From the NCBI GenBank assembly GCA_002319965.1, contig DCJQ01000017.1:1-64000 (forward strand): a DNA stretch of 64,000 nt. The letters run 5' to 3'. Below are positions 7,638 through 16,684 of this stretch, in pieces. The DNA is from Megasphaera sp. UBA1696 (lineage in GTDB: Bacteria > Bacillota > Negativicutes > Veillonellales > Megasphaeraceae). Each line of letters starts with the position of its first letter. Within the stretch, counting starts at the first letter, position 1. The notes beneath the pieces are model-generated. The model was not told the origin of the DNA and did not search any database. It worked only from the letters and a program-made list of their open reading frames with translations. Position numbers and translations under genes: made by a program.

Positions 7638-8212
7638 TGGGAAATTCGAAACTTGTATTGGTAACGGGCGGGGCCCGGAGCGGCAAGAGCGACTTTGCAG
7701 AGCGCTATGCTGCGGTCCTGCCCGGCCGTCATGCCTATGTGGCGACGGCTTTTGCTTCTGACGATGAAATGGCCCGGCGCATCGCCCTTCATCGGAAGCG
7801 GCGGCCGGCATCGTGGGCGACTTGGGAGGTTCCCCGTCACTTGCCTGACGTCGTCGACGACCTTTGTAAGCGTGCCGACGTCGTCCTCGTCGACTGCTTG
7901 ACGATTTATTTTTCAAATTATCTGTGGGACCATGACGGAGAGAGTGACGATGTCCTCCTGGATGGGGCTCTGGCGGAGCTTAGGACCATCTTGAACGCCT
8001 TTCGAAGGGCCGGTGTCACGGCTGTTTTGGTTACCAATGAACTGGGCTGCGGCATCGTGCCTATGGAACGGGTGAGCCGCCTCTATCGGGACCTCATAGG
8101 CCGCATCAATCAGGAAGCGGCCCGCGAGGCCGATGAAGTCTACGTGTCGGTTTGCGGCATTACGACGGAATGGAAGCATCAAGCTGTGATCCTGCCGGAG
8201 GTGAACCCATGA
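7634..8212 (+). CDS. cobU: Adenosylcobinamide kinase / adenosylcobinamide-phosphate guanylyltransferase
   Basis: Phosphorylates adenosylcobinamide and then transfers GMP to it, giving adenosylcobinamide-GDP for nucleotide loop assembly. 192 residues: P-loop VTGGARSGKSDFAE, then ATAFASDDEMARRIALHRKRRP with the His expected to accept GMP, and LVDCLTIYFSNYLW, all typical of CobU. ATG 7634 overlaps the moaB stop; a second ATG at 7637 is possible. It ends overlapping cobS. Confidence 0.95.
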   Translation: MMGNSKLVLVTGGARSGKSDFAERYAAVLPGRHAYVATAFASDDEMARRIALHRKRRPASWATWEVPRHLPDVVDDLCKRADVVLVDCLTIYFSNYLWDHDGESDDVLLDGALAELRTILNAFRRAGVTAVLVTNELGCGIVPMERVSRLYRDLIGRINQEAAREADEVYVSVCGITTEWKHQAVILPEVNP

Positions 8213-8961
8213 AAGCTTTTCTTATCGCCCTGCAATTTTTATCGCGGATTCACCTGGCTTCACAGGACGTTTGGCGGGACGAAGACTTTGGCCGTTCGGT
8301 CCTGTTCTTTCCCCTCGTAGGCCTTATCATCGGCCTTTTATTGGCGGCGCTGTACGGTGCGCTGTCTTTTATTTTGAATCCTTTGGGCTGCGCCGTCTTG
8401 GTCGTGGCCTTTTGGTTCTACTTGACGGGGGGACTCCATGCCGACGGCTATATGGATACGGCTGACGGTCTCTTTTCCGGCCGCAGTCGGGAGCGGATGC
8501 TGGAAATCATGAAGGACAGCCGCGTCGGGTCCGGCGGTGTCATGGCCTTCGTCTTTTTGGTTCTTTTAAAAGTGACTTTTCTGAGCCAGCTTGAACCTAA
8601 AGCAGCCATGTTCAGTCTCATTGCCATTCCGGCGGCAGCTCGGTTCGGAACGCTGATCAGCATTTTCCAATTTCCCTATGCCCGTAAAGAAGGCCTGGGG
8701 AAGGCCTTTGTCACCTACGGGCCGCCCCATACGACGGCGAAAGCCTTGGTGCTGGCTCTGTTGCCCGTTTTTCTTTGCGGGCCTTTTTATTTGGCCCTCT
8801 TAGGGGCGGCCATGATCTTGTCCCTATGGGCGAACCTTAGCATCAGCCGAAAACTCGGCGGCGTCACAGGCGATACGTACGGTGCCGTCATCGAAGGCAG
8901 CGAAATGGTTTTGCTCCTTTTCGTCCTTATCGGTAGCAAGGCCGTTCATTTCTTGTTATAA
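8209..8961 (+). CDS. cobS: Adenosylcobinamide-GDP ribazoletransferase (cobalamin synthase)
   Basis: Integral membrane enzyme that joins adenosylcobinamide-GDP with alpha-ribazole (phosphate) to give cobalamin (phosphate). 250 residues, mostly hydrophobic, with the signature LTGGLHADGYMDTADGLFSGRSRERMLEIMKDSRVG near residue 60. ATG 8209 follows GGAGGTGAACCC and overlaps the cobU stop. The longer frame from 8152 would bury the ribosome binding site and is rejected. Confidence 0.95.
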   Translation: MKAFLIALQFLSRIHLASQDVWRDEDFGRSVLFFPLVGLIIGLLLAALYGALSFILNPLGCAVLVVAFWFYLTGGLHADGYMDTADGLFSGRSRERMLEIMKDSRVGSGGVMAFVFLVLLKVTFLSQLEPKAAMFSLIAIPAAARFGTLISIFQFPYARKEGLGKAFVTYGPPHTTAKALVLALLPVFLCGPFYLALLGAAMILSLWANLSISRKLGGVTGDTYGAVIEGSEMVLLLFVLIGSKAVHFLL

Positions 8962-9075
8962 TATCTATGTCTCGCACTCGGGACGGCGCTTATTTTCCGG
9001 CGTCCGTCCATTTGACAAGTATGGGGCGACACAAAGAAGCGTTATTAGATGGATTTTCGATAATGGAGGATATTC

Positions 9076-9729
9076 ATGATTACATTATATTTAGCGCGTC
9101 ACGGTGAAACGGACGGAAATGTACAGCAGTGGTACCAAGGTTCTACCGATGTACCCATCAATGCCCACGGGCTGGAACAGGCTAAGCACCTCGGTGACTT
9201 TTTCAGCCATACCCACCTCGATGCCGTATACAGCAGTACCCTCCAGCGGGCCATGGCCACGGCGGAATGCGTAGCGGCACCGCACGGTTTGTCGGTCATC
9301 CCTGATGAATCGTTGAAGGAAGCCGACTTTGGCGAATGGGAAGGCCATACGTATGAAGAGATTACGACCAAATGGCCGGGAGAACTGGAAGCGGTCTACG
9401 CGTCGGACGGAACCTTGCCGGCCCGCGGCGGTGAATCGTTCTGCCAGGTCCGGGACCGCATTTTGAAAGGGACCCGCGATATCCTTTCGAAGCATAAAGA
9501 CGGCGACAGCATTTTCATCGTCTCCCACGGAGCGGCCCTTCGCTGCCTCCTCTTCGGTCTCTTAGGACTCGATATGCGTCGTATTTGGTGCTTCCAGCAG
9601 TTCAATACGGCCTTCAATGTCGTCGAATATTACGGCGACCGCAACGTCTTGACCCTTCTCAACAGTACCCGCCATTTAGAAGGTACGGCCGGCTATCTGC
9701 CCCAGTGGGACAAGATGCCCTCCTTGTAA
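9076..9729 (+). CDS. cobC: Alpha-ribazole phosphatase-type histidine phosphatase
   Basis: 217 residues: catalytic LARHGETDGN at the N-terminus, SSTLQRAMATAE, acidic LKEADFGEWEGHTYEEI and the second His in IVSHGAALRCL. This is the CobC/phosphoglycerate mutase pattern. Placement 114 bases after cobS supports removal of the phosphate from alpha-ribazole 5'-phosphate or cobalamin 5'-phosphate. No cobT was found in the window. The specificity call rests on neighbours. Confidence 0.75.
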   Translation: MITLYLARHGETDGNVQQWYQGSTDVPINAHGLEQAKHLGDFFSHTHLDAVYSSTLQRAMATAECVAAPHGLSVIPDESLKEADFGEWEGHTYEEITTKWPGELEAVYASDGTLPARGGESFCQVRDRILKGTRDILSKHKDGDSIFIVSHGAALRCLLFGLLGLDMRRIWCFQQFNTAFNVVEYYGDRNVLTLLNSTRHLEGTAGYLPQWDKMPSL

Positions 9730-9739
9730 GGGGGTACCT

Positions 9740-10450
9740 ATGGGAAAGGCGATGCGCCTCGATAAACTCCTGGGCCATACAGGCTGGGGGACGAGGAAGG
9801 AATTAAAAGACTTATGTAAGGGCGGGCAGGTAACGGTCAACGGCGACATCTGCCGCGACAGCGGCCGCAAGGTCGATCCGGAAGCGGACGTCGTCGCCGT
9901 CGGCGGAGAGATCGTATCTTATGAAGAATATATTTATCTCATGCTCTATAAGCCCGCCGGCGTCGTGTCGGCTACGGAGGACAACGTGTCGCAGACGGTC
10001 CTCGACCTCTTGCCGCGCCGGTACCGGGGGAGCCGCTTGTTTCCCGTCGGCCGGTTGGATAAAGATACGACGGGCCTTTTGTTTTTGACCAATGACGGGA
10101 CCTGGGCTCACGGCATTACGTCGCCGAAAAAACATCAGCCAAAGCGTTATGAAGCCGTCGTCGAAGGCGCTATCCCCGCCGATATAGGGGAACGCTTCGC
10201 CGCCGGCATCGTCCTTGCGGACGGTCTCCACTGCCTGCCGGCAGAAGCGCGGCAGACCGGCAATCATACGATTGCCGTCGTCGTCGAAGAGGGGAAATTC
10301 CACCAGGTAAAACGCATGTGTGCTGCCGTAGGGCTTACGGTGACGGGACTCCATCGCCGGTCTATCGGTCCGGTCTTTCTCGATGAAGGGCTGAAGCCCG
10401 GCGAGTTTCGCCCTTTAACGGAGGACGAACGAAATAGCTTATCGTTATAA
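9740..10450 (+). CDS. rsuA: RsuA-family pseudouridine synthase
   Basis: Converts a uridine in rRNA to pseudouridine; 16S U516 is the RsuA target. 236 residues: N-terminal S4-type RNA-binding domain (MRLDKLLGHTGWGTRKELKDLCKGGQVTVNG), then the catalytic GRLDKDTTGLLFLTNDG with the nucleophilic Asp, and the C-terminal KFHQVKRMCAAVGLTVTGLHRRSIG. The length and the S4 domain place it in the RsuA/RluB/E/F group. ATG 9740 follows AAGGGGG, 10 bases after cobC, so it may be read through from the cobalamin operon. Confidence 0.88.
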   Translation: MGKAMRLDKLLGHTGWGTRKELKDLCKGGQVTVNGDICRDSGRKVDPEADVVAVGGEIVSYEEYIYLMLYKPAGVVSATEDNVSQTVLDLLPRRYRGSRLFPVGRLDKDTTGLLFLTNDGTWAHGITSPKKHQPKRYEAVVEGAIPADIGERFAAGIVLADGLHCLPAEARQTGNHTIAVVVEEGKFHQVKRMCAAVGLTVTGLHRRSIGPVFLDEGLKPGEFRPLTEDERNSLSL

Positions 10451-10539
10451 CAAGGAATATATCCTTTTGATTTTTTCCTTTTCAGGCAAGATAAAATATG
10501 GTATTATAAAATATGATTGAATTAATATAAGGTGATAGT

Positions 10540-11607
10540 ATGATAGAACAACGAATTGCCGATTTGCGTGCCTTCCTCGAAGCATACGATGCGGATGGCG
10601 CCATTATCGTTCAGCCCGAAAACCTGCGTTACTTCAGCGGTTTTACCGGCGGCGAGGGGGCTTTGGTCATCGGCCTCGATAAGGCCGTGCTGTGGACCGA
10701 TTCCCGGTATACGGAACAGGCCGTACAGCAGTCGGGCTCGTGGTATGACATCGAAAATCATCAAGGGGCCTTGGCCCGCTCCATACGCCAATCCCTGACG
10801 GAGATGGAAATCGGTGTTGCGGCCTACGAAGAAAATTTTCTGACCCATTATTTATATGAAGCCATTGCCGACGGGGCTCTCTGCGGCTTCCTGCCCTGCG
10901 ATCTGACCCATCTTCGGGCCGTCAAAGAATCGTATGAACTGGAAGCGACGCGCAAAGCCAGTCAGATTGCTGACCAGGCCTTTTCGGACCTCCTGCCTTA
11001 CATCAAGCCGGGGGTTACGGAACAGGAAATGGCAGCCAGACTTGAAAGCAATATGCTCCTTCTCGGGTCTGAAGAAAAATCTTTTACGACGATTGTCGCT
11101 TCCGGCAAGCGCTCGGCCATGCCTCATGGTACAGCCAGCCCCAAGGTCATTGAAAAGGGCGATTTCGTTACCTTTGATTTCGGTGCCGTCTGGGATGGGT
11201 ATCATTCCGACATTACCCGAACCGTCGTTGTCGGCAAGGCGACACAGGCCCAAAAGGATTTCTATAATCTCATCTTAGAAGGGCAGAAGATGGGCGTATC
11301 CCTGGTAAAAGCCGGAAGTTCATGCCGGGCCATCGATTATGCCGTGCGCAATTATTTTGCCCGCTATCACGTCAGTCAGTATTTTACGCATTCCCTGGGA
11401 CATGGGACGGGGCTTGAAATTCATGAACAGCCGGTGCTGTCACCCCGTTCGACCGGTGTCTTACAAGAGAATATGATAGTCACGGTCGAACCGGGACTGT
11501 ACATAGAAGGCAAGTTTGGCGTCCGCATTGAGGATTCCGTTGCCGTAACAGCCGACGGCTGTGAAATTTTAACCAAAACACCCAAAGAATTGATGGAGCT
11601 GTTATAG
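10540..11607 (+). CDS. Aminopeptidase P family (Xaa-Pro) metallopeptidase
   Basis: Cytoplasmic peptidase cleaving X-Pro bonds, with two divalent metals. 355 residues: N-terminal creatinase-like domain (ENLRYFSGFTGGEGALVI) and the pita-bread catalytic domain. Metal ligands are seen in order: Asp and Asp in FDFGAVWDGYHSDITRT, His in HSLGHGTGLEIHEQP, Glu in TVEPGLYIE and Glu in GVRIEDS. Pairing directly with efp 13 bases downstream is a common Firmicutes arrangement. Confidence 0.92.
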   Translation: MIEQRIADLRAFLEAYDADGAIIVQPENLRYFSGFTGGEGALVIGLDKAVLWTDSRYTEQAVQQSGSWYDIENHQGALARSIRQSLTEMEIGVAAYEENFLTHYLYEAIADGALCGFLPCDLTHLRAVKESYELEATRKASQIADQAFSDLLPYIKPGVTEQEMAARLESNMLLLGSEEKSFTTIVASGKRSAMPHGTASPKVIEKGDFVTFDFGAVWDGYHSDITRTVVVGKATQAQKDFYNLILEGQKMGVSLVKAGSSCRAIDYAVRNYFARYHVSQYFTHSLGHGTGLEIHEQPVLSPRSTGVLQENMIVTVEPGLYIEGKFGVRIEDSVAVTADGCEILTKTPKELMELL

Positions 11608-11620
11608 GAGGAGTTTAGAC

Positions 11621-12178
11621 ATGATTACAAGTAATGATTTCAGACCAGGCGTAACGATTGAAATCGACGGCCAGGTATGGCAGGTTGTTGAATTTCAGCA
11701 TGTAAAACCGGGTAAGGGCGCTGCCTTCGTACGCGCTAAGATTAAAAACCTCGAAACCGGTGCCGTTATCGAACGCACATGGAATGCCGGCGAAAAGGTT
11801 CAGGACGGCCACGTCGACCGCCGCCAGATGCAGTACCTTTATGAAAATGAAGGCATGTACTGTTTCATGGATAACGAAACGTATGAACAGATTGAATTGA
11901 ACAAAGACGCATTGGGTGATGCAGCCAACTTCCTCAAAGAAGAAATGAATGTATCGGTCATGATGTTCAAAGGCAAAGTCATCGGCATCGATCTGCCGGC
12001 TTCCGTTGAACTCAAAGTTATCGAAACCGACCCCGGCGTCCGTGGTGATACAGCTACCGGCGGCAGCAAACCGGCCACGCTTGAAACGGGTTATGTCGTC
12101 AAAGTACCGCTCTTTATCAATGAAGGCGAAGTTCTCCAAATCGATACGAGAACCGGCCAGTATATCGGCAGAGCTTAA
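11621..12178 (+). CDS. efp: Elongation factor P
   Basis: Relieves ribosome stalling at consecutive prolines. 185 residues with the KOW-like N-terminal domain, an OB domain and C-terminal OB domain ending ETGYVVKVPLFINEGEVLQIDTRTGQY. The tip loop reads HVKPGKGAAF with Lys32 at the site that is modified in other bacteria; which modification is used here cannot be told. The terminator downstream ends the pepP-like/efp unit. Confidence 0.97.
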   Translation: MITSNDFRPGVTIEIDGQVWQVVEFQHVKPGKGAAFVRAKIKNLETGAVIERTWNAGEKVQDGHVDRRQMQYLYENEGMYCFMDNETYEQIELNKDALGDAANFLKEEMNVSVMMFKGKVIGIDLPASVELKVIETDPGVRGDTATGGSKPATLETGYVVKVPLFINEGEVLQIDTRTGQYIGRA

Positions 12179-12219
12179 GGTTAACGGATTACCGTGTTAG
12201 CCGCTAGCATAGGGTATTC

Positions 12220-12254
12220 AAGGGGCTTCGCGCGTGCGACAGCCCCTTTTTTTG
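12220..12254 (+). terminator. Intrinsic terminator after efp
   Basis: Stem AGGGGCT/AGCCCCT is extended by an inner TCGC/GCGA pairing and followed by seven T residues. Confidence 0.9.
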
Positions 12255-12273
12255 GATGAAAGAGGTGATGTCC

Positions 12274-12642
12274 ATGGAAACGACGGAAGTCAATGAATGG
12301 GGGAGTATTCACATTTCCCAACAAGTCATTGCCGCCATTGCTTCGCTGACGGCGGCCAAGGTTCCGTCAGTCGCTGCGTTGGGAACGAATATTGCCGATG
12401 CGGCGGCTGAAAAACTGGGCCGGACACGGCCTAATCACGGTGTCGATGTCTCCATTGACGGAAAGACGATTGAGCTGACGGTCCGGCTGCTCATCCGCTA
12501 TGGCTGCCGCATCCCTGACGTTGCTTTGGAAGTCCAAAAGACGGTTAAAGACGCTGTTGAAAAAGCGACGGCCTGCCCCGTTGCGGCCGTTCACATCATC
12601 GTCCAGCAAGTGGTTTTTGAGGAGGCCGGTCAAGATGGATGA
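12274..12642 (+). CDS. Asp23/Gls24 family protein, first copy
   Basis: 122 residues of the Asp23 family (often called alkaline shock or envelope stress proteins). The family core GSIHISQQVIAAIASLTAAKVPSVAAL and ELTVRLLIRYGCRIPDVALEVQKTVKDAVE is clear. Members form membrane-proximal filaments in some Gram-positives; the role here is unknown. I chose ATG 12274: AGAGGTG ends 6 bases upstream, while ATG 12256 lies before the ribosome binding site. It overlaps the second copy by 8 bases. Confidence 0.85.
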   Translation: METTEVNEWGSIHISQQVIAAIASLTAAKVPSVAALGTNIADAAAEKLGRTRPNHGVDVSIDGKTIELTVRLLIRYGCRIPDVALEVQKTVKDAVEKATACPVAAVHIIVQQVVFEEAGQDG

Positions 12643-12931
12643 GAATCAGGATTTTGCTTATGCCGTCAGTGATAAGGCCTTGCGCAACATTGCTGAAACA
12701 GCGGCCAAGGATATCGAAGGTGTCGGGGCCGTTACAAAGTGCAGTGTTTCCGTAAAAGACGGCAGCGTCGCCCTTCGCTTGGGCATTCGTGCTGTCTATG
12801 GCGTTAACCTGCATGAGTTGGCCCTCACTATCCAAAAGCGTGCCGCCGGGGCTGTGCAGGATATGGCCGCCCCCAAGGGCCTTGATATTTCCGTTACTAT
12901 AGAAGATTTGGTACTGCCGCCGGCAGATTAG
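12635..12931 (+). CDS. Asp23/Gls24 family protein, second copy
   Basis: 98 residues with the same fold as its upstream neighbour: a first helix and strand (SDKALRNIAETAAKDIEGVGAVTKCSVSVKDGSVAL), then VYGVNLHELALTIQKRAAGAVQDM. ATG 12635 follows GAGGAGG and overlaps the upstream gene, so the two are coupled. A much longer frame from 12500 is out of register with the ribosome binding site and runs through the first copy. Confidence 0.82.
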   Translation: MDENQDFAYAVSDKALRNIAETAAKDIEGVGAVTKCSVSVKDGSVALRLGIRAVYGVNLHELALTIQKRAAGAVQDMAAPKGLDISVTIEDLVLPPAD

Positions 12932-12951
12932 TTACCAACAGGAGGTTTTTT

Positions 12952-13398
12952 GTGAGCAGACATAAAGCGCGCCAAGAGGCGCTCGAACTCTTATATTCCC
13001 GTGAATTTCACGAAGAAAACGACATTCAGTACCACGAACATGAAATCATGGAAAGCGATTTCATCACGACGGATATGCTGACTGAAGACGGTCCGGAACT
13101 CAGCGAATCGGAACGGCATACGTACAGCCAGTACCTCGTCGAAACGACGACGGCCCATCGCGCTGAATTGGACGACATCATCCGTCCCTTCGTCAAAGGC
13201 TGGGAAATTGAACGGATGAACCGCATCGACCGCAATATTTTGCGCCTGGCCCTGTGCGAACTGGTCTACCCGAAAGAACCGTTGGCACCGTCCATCGTAC
13301 TCAATGAAGCCATTATCCTGGCCAAGGAATTCAGCGGCGATAAGTCGGCGAAATTCGTCAACGGCATCCTCGGCGCTTACGTAAGGTCGAAAGACTGA
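12952..13398 (+). CDS. nusB: Transcription antitermination factor NusB
   Basis: RNA-binding partner of NusE (S10) in rRNA antitermination. 148 residues, all-helical, with the start SRHKARQEALELLYSREF and the signature EIERMNRIDRNILRLALCEL and PPSIVLNEAIILAKEFSGDKSAKFVNGILGA. It begins with GTG 12952 behind AGGAGG. The stop overlaps the next start by one base (TGATG). Confidence 0.95.
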   Translation: MSRHKARQEALELLYSREFHEENDIQYHEHEIMESDFITTDMLTEDGPELSESERHTYSQYLVETTTAHRAELDDIIRPFVKGWEIERMNRIDRNILRLALCELVYPKEPLAPSIVLNEAIILAKEFSGDKSAKFVNGILGAYVRSKD

Positions 13399-14348
13399 TG
13401 GATACCTATCTCGGCATCGATACCAGCTGCTATACGACGTCCCTGTGCCTGGTCGACGAAACCTATGAGGTCGCCGCCGATGAACGGATCATCCTGACCG
13501 TTCCCAAAGGAGGCCGCGGCCTGTCCCAGTCGAACATGGTCTATCAGCATACGCGCAACCTGCCGGTTCTCTTTGAACGGGCGGCAGCGGTACTAAGGGC
13601 ACGCCAAGTTCGGGCCATTGCCGTGACCGACCAGCCACGGCGCCGGGACGACTCGTATATGCCGGCTTTTTTGGCAGGCCTCGGCTATGCTCGGGCTCTC
13701 TCGGCCGTCTTACAGGTACCCTTATATCGCTTGAGTCATCAGGAAAATCATTTGCTGGCTGTCCTTCGCAGTTTGGGGAAAATCGAGAAAGAGCCTTTTT
13801 ATGGCATTCATCTTTCCGGCGGCACGACGGAGCTCGTCCGGGCCGTTGCCGACGATAAGGGCCTTGACATCACCCGCATCGGCGGTACGAGTGACATCAG
13901 TGCCGGCCAGTTCATCGACCGCATGGGCGTCGCCATGAACCTGCCATTTCCGGCTGGTGTCCACGTCGATAAGATGGCACAGTCATTTTCGGGAACCCTC
14001 AAAGGAGCCTCGGTCTTTTTCAAAGACGGTGAAGTCAGTTTTTCCGGTCCCGAATCACAGGGCCAGCGGTTTTTAAAGGAAGGGGACGCCGATATACCTC
14101 GACTCTGCCGCTGGACGCTGGCTACGGTTTGGCGAGGTCTTCGTCGCCTCCTCGATTATGCCGTCTCTGACGGCATGACTCACCTCGTCGCGGCCGGCGG
14201 TGTCATGTCGAACACCTATCTGCGCCAAGAACTCGGTACATACTGCCAAACGAAGCACATCCGACTCGACCTTGCCGAGGACGGATTCAGTGCCGATAAT
14301 GCTTCGGGAGCTGCTTTTTGGGCAGCCCTACAGGAAGGGAAGAAATGA
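13398..14348 (+). CDS. TsaD/Kae1-like (peptidase M22) paralogue
   Basis: 316 residues of the ASKHA fold related to TsaD. Visible are GIDTSCYTTSLCLV at the N-terminus, SHQENHLLAVL with the HxxxH spacing of the TsaD metal site, GIHLSGGTTELVRA, and GGVMSNTYLRQEL near the C-terminus. It differs enough from true TsaD to be a paralogue; similar genes sit beside nusB or xseA in other Firmicutes. Whether it makes t6A or does something else is not shown. It is coupled to nusB and xseA by stop/start overlaps. Confidence 0.8.
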   Translation: MDTYLGIDTSCYTTSLCLVDETYEVAADERIILTVPKGGRGLSQSNMVYQHTRNLPVLFERAAAVLRARQVRAIAVTDQPRRRDDSYMPAFLAGLGYARALSAVLQVPLYRLSHQENHLLAVLRSLGKIEKEPFYGIHLSGGTTELVRAVADDKGLDITRIGGTSDISAGQFIDRMGVAMNLPFPAGVHVDKMAQSFSGTLKGASVFFKDGEVSFSGPESQGQRFLKEGDADIPRLCRWTLATVWRGLRRLLDYAVSDGMTHLVAAGGVMSNTYLRQELGTYCQTKHIRLDLAEDGFSADNASGAAFWAALQEGKK

Positions 14349-15559
14349 TGAAATACGCATCGGTTACGGACGTCGTTCGCCGTATTAAAGAGGATATACA
14401 CAAGGATTACCGACTGCAGAGCATCGCCATGGAAGGCAACGTCATCGGTTTGAAGCAGGCCTCTAACGGCCATTATTATATGAATATCCGCGATGAAGAG
14501 TGCTCGCTCCGGGCTATCGTATTTCGCAGTCGGGTTACGGCTGCCGTAAGGGCCCTGCGCGAAGGCGATCACGTCGTCGTCATCGGCGCCGTCAACGTCT
14601 ATGAAAAGGGCGGCGCCCTGTCTTTTATCATCGAACAGCTCTTTTCCCAGGGAACGGGATCCCTCCAGGCCCAGTACGAAAAAATCAAGAAAGAACTGGA
14701 AGCTAAAGGCTATTTCGACAGTTCCCATAAAAAAGAACTGCCTCGCTTTCCCTGGCGCATCGGTGTCCTGACTTCGGCGACGGGTGCTGTTCTCCATGAT
14801 ATCCGCCGCATAGCCGGAGAAAGAAATCCCTTTGCCGACATCGTCCTTCGGCCCATCCCCGTCCAAGGCGAAGGCGTCGATAAAACCATTGCCGCCGCCA
14901 TCGATGAGATGGGCAAGCGAAAAGACTTAGACATTCTCATCGTCGGCCGCGGCGGCGGATCCATGGAAGACCTGTGGTGTTTCAATAGTCCCGAAGTCGT
15001 AAAGGCCATCTATGGGGCTACGGTTCCGGTTATTACGGCCATCGGTCATGAAACGGATACGACCTTGGCCGATTATGCCGCCGACGTACGGGCGGCGACA
15101 CCGACTCATGCGGCAGAACTGGCTTTTTTCGATTTTGATGAAGCCCAGCTCGACTTAGCCGCCTTGGCAGAACGGGCCTATGAAATCCTCATTCGGCGTA
15201 TCGATAGTGAGAAGCGCCGCGTCGATGCCGCAGCCGGTCGGCTTAACCTGCCACACTATGAACGCTTTTTAGAAATGAAAAAGGCTCAATTGGCCTTGCT
15301 CATGGAAGGTGCCGGTCATCAGTGGCAGCGGCAGCTCGAACAAGGACAGAGCCGGCTCTTGGCCTTAAAAGGCCGCCTTGACGGCCTGAATCCGGAAAAC
15401 CTCGTGCGCCGCGGCTACGGCCAGCTCGTACAGGACGGAAACATCATTACCGGCATCGACAGCGTAGCCGCCGACAAACCCCTTGAAATACAGCTCGTCG
15501 ACGGTACGATTGTGACAGACGTGAAAGAGGTGAAGCGATATGGCAAGAACGACGGATAA
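14345..15559 (+). CDS. xseA: Exodeoxyribonuclease VII large subunit
   Basis: Single-strand-specific exonuclease subunit. 404 residues: N-terminal OB-fold (GNVIGLKQASNGHYYMNIRDEECSLRAIVFRS), then the catalytic domain (LPRFPWRIGVLTSATGAVLHDIRRIAGERNP; LIVGRGGGSMEDLWCFNSPEVVKAI; ITAIGHETDTTLADYAADVRAATPTHAAE) and a coiled C-terminus that binds XseB. ATG 14345 overlaps the upstream stop; 14348 is an alternative. Confidence 0.96.
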   Translation: MMKYASVTDVVRRIKEDIHKDYRLQSIAMEGNVIGLKQASNGHYYMNIRDEECSLRAIVFRSRVTAAVRALREGDHVVVIGAVNVYEKGGALSFIIEQLFSQGTGSLQAQYEKIKKELEAKGYFDSSHKKELPRFPWRIGVLTSATGAVLHDIRRIAGERNPFADIVLRPIPVQGEGVDKTIAAAIDEMGKRKDLDILIVGRGGGSMEDLWCFNSPEVVKAIYGATVPVITAIGHETDTTLADYAADVRAATPTHAAELAFFDFDEAQLDLAALAERAYEILIRRIDSEKRRVDAAAGRLNLPHYERFLEMKKAQLALLMEGAGHQWQRQLEQGQSRLLALKGRLDGLNPENLVRRGYGQLVQDGNIITGIDSVAADKPLEIQLVDGTIVTDVKEVKRYGKNDG

Positions 15560-15782
15560 ACTGAAAAATTTTGAAAGCAATTACGAGAAACTGGAACAGC
15601 TCGTCCGCGACCTCGAAGCGCCGGATTTGACGCTGAAACAGTCCCTCGATTTATATGAAAAGGCCGTTAAGTTGTCCAAGGACTGTGAAGACGCCCTGGA
15701 TTATGCCCGCCAGAAAGCAGCGGCTATGGTCGATAAAGGCGACGAAACGACTGATGTGGCAGAAGGAGTGCTGGACTTATGA
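15540..15782 (+). CDS. xseB: Exodeoxyribonuclease VII small subunit
   Basis: 80 residues, helical, with the family core FESNYEKLEQLVRDLEAPDLTLKQSLDLYEKAVKL. It caps and activates XseA. It starts inside the last 20 bases of xseA behind AGAGGTG, so the two subunits are translationally coupled. Confidence 0.95.
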   Translation: MARTTDKLKNFESNYEKLEQLVRDLEAPDLTLKQSLDLYEKAVKLSKDCEDALDYARQKAAAMVDKGDETTDVAEGVLDL

Positions 15783-16663
15783 TGTTTAAAGACTATTTGA
15801 ACGATAAAAAGAATCATATCGAAACAGCCCTTAAACAGCTTCTTCAGACGAAGCAGCCCCAGTTTGGGACCTTGTATGAATCGATGAATTACAGCCTCAT
15901 GGCCGGCGGCAAACGGATCCGTCCGGTTCTCATGTTGGCGACGATCGAAGCCTTGGGGCATGATGCGGCGCCTTATACGGAAATGGCCTGTGCCCTGGAA
16001 TGTATCCATACCTATTCTTTGATTCACGACGATTTGCCCTGCATGGATAACGATGATTTGCGCCGGGGCAAACCGACGAATCACGTTATGTACGGGCCGG
16101 GCATTGCCACTCTCGCCGGTGACGGCCTCTTGACCTTTGCCTTTGAACTCCTGGCTCGTCAGAAGGATATTGATCCGGATAAGCTGAACCGCTGTATTGC
16201 CGTCATTGCCGAGGCAGCCGGTCCTTCCGGCATGGTCGGCGGTCAGGCCTTTGACCTGGCGTCGGATGGCAAGATGGAAATCGGCCGGGAAGGGATGGAA
16301 CTCCTCCATCGTTCTAAGACGGGCGTCATCTTTAAAGCCGCCATCGATATGGCGGCCATCGTTTCCGAGGCCGAACCGGCCGTCCGAAAGGCCCTCGATG
16401 AATACGCGACCTATATGGGACTGACCTTCCAGATTACCGATGATATCCTCGATGTCGTCGGCGATGAAGCCCTGTTAGGCAAACCCGTCGGCAGCGACCT
16501 TAAAAACGATAAGGCGACGTATGTCACCATCTTTTCCCTCGAAGAAGCGCGGCAAATGGCGCGCGATGCGGCTGATAAAGCCGTTATGGCCCTTGAACCC
16601 TTAGGGGACAAGGCCTGGTTCCTGAAGGAACTCGTCGAACACCTGCTGACCCGGGTCCATTAA
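15779..16663 (+). CDS. ispA: Farnesyl diphosphate synthase-type polyprenyl synthetase
   Basis: Condenses DMAPP/GPP with IPP to give FPP. 294 residues with the first aspartate-rich motif LIHDDLPCMDNDDLRRGKPT, a preceding GGKRIRP, and the second motif FQITDDILDVVGD; length and motif I suit an FPP-range product. It overlaps xseB by 4 bases. In many Firmicutes dxs follows here; in this genome tlyA follows directly. Confidence 0.93.
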   Translation: MMFKDYLNDKKNHIETALKQLLQTKQPQFGTLYESMNYSLMAGGKRIRPVLMLATIEALGHDAAPYTEMACALECIHTYSLIHDDLPCMDNDDLRRGKPTNHVMYGPGIATLAGDGLLTFAFELLARQKDIDPDKLNRCIAVIAEAAGPSGMVGGQAFDLASDGKMEIGREGMELLHRSKTGVIFKAAIDMAAIVSEAEPAVRKALDEYATYMGLTFQITDDILDVVGDEALLGKPVGSDLKNDKATYVTIFSLEEARQMARDAADKAVMALEPLGDKAWFLKELVEHLLTRVH

Positions 16664-16684
16664 TGATAGGAGAGGTAAGATCGT

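Noticed and set aside
8962..9075. Terminator between cobS and cobC (GGACG/CGTCC)
   Set aside because: The stem is short and no T run follows. Readthrough into cobC seems likely.
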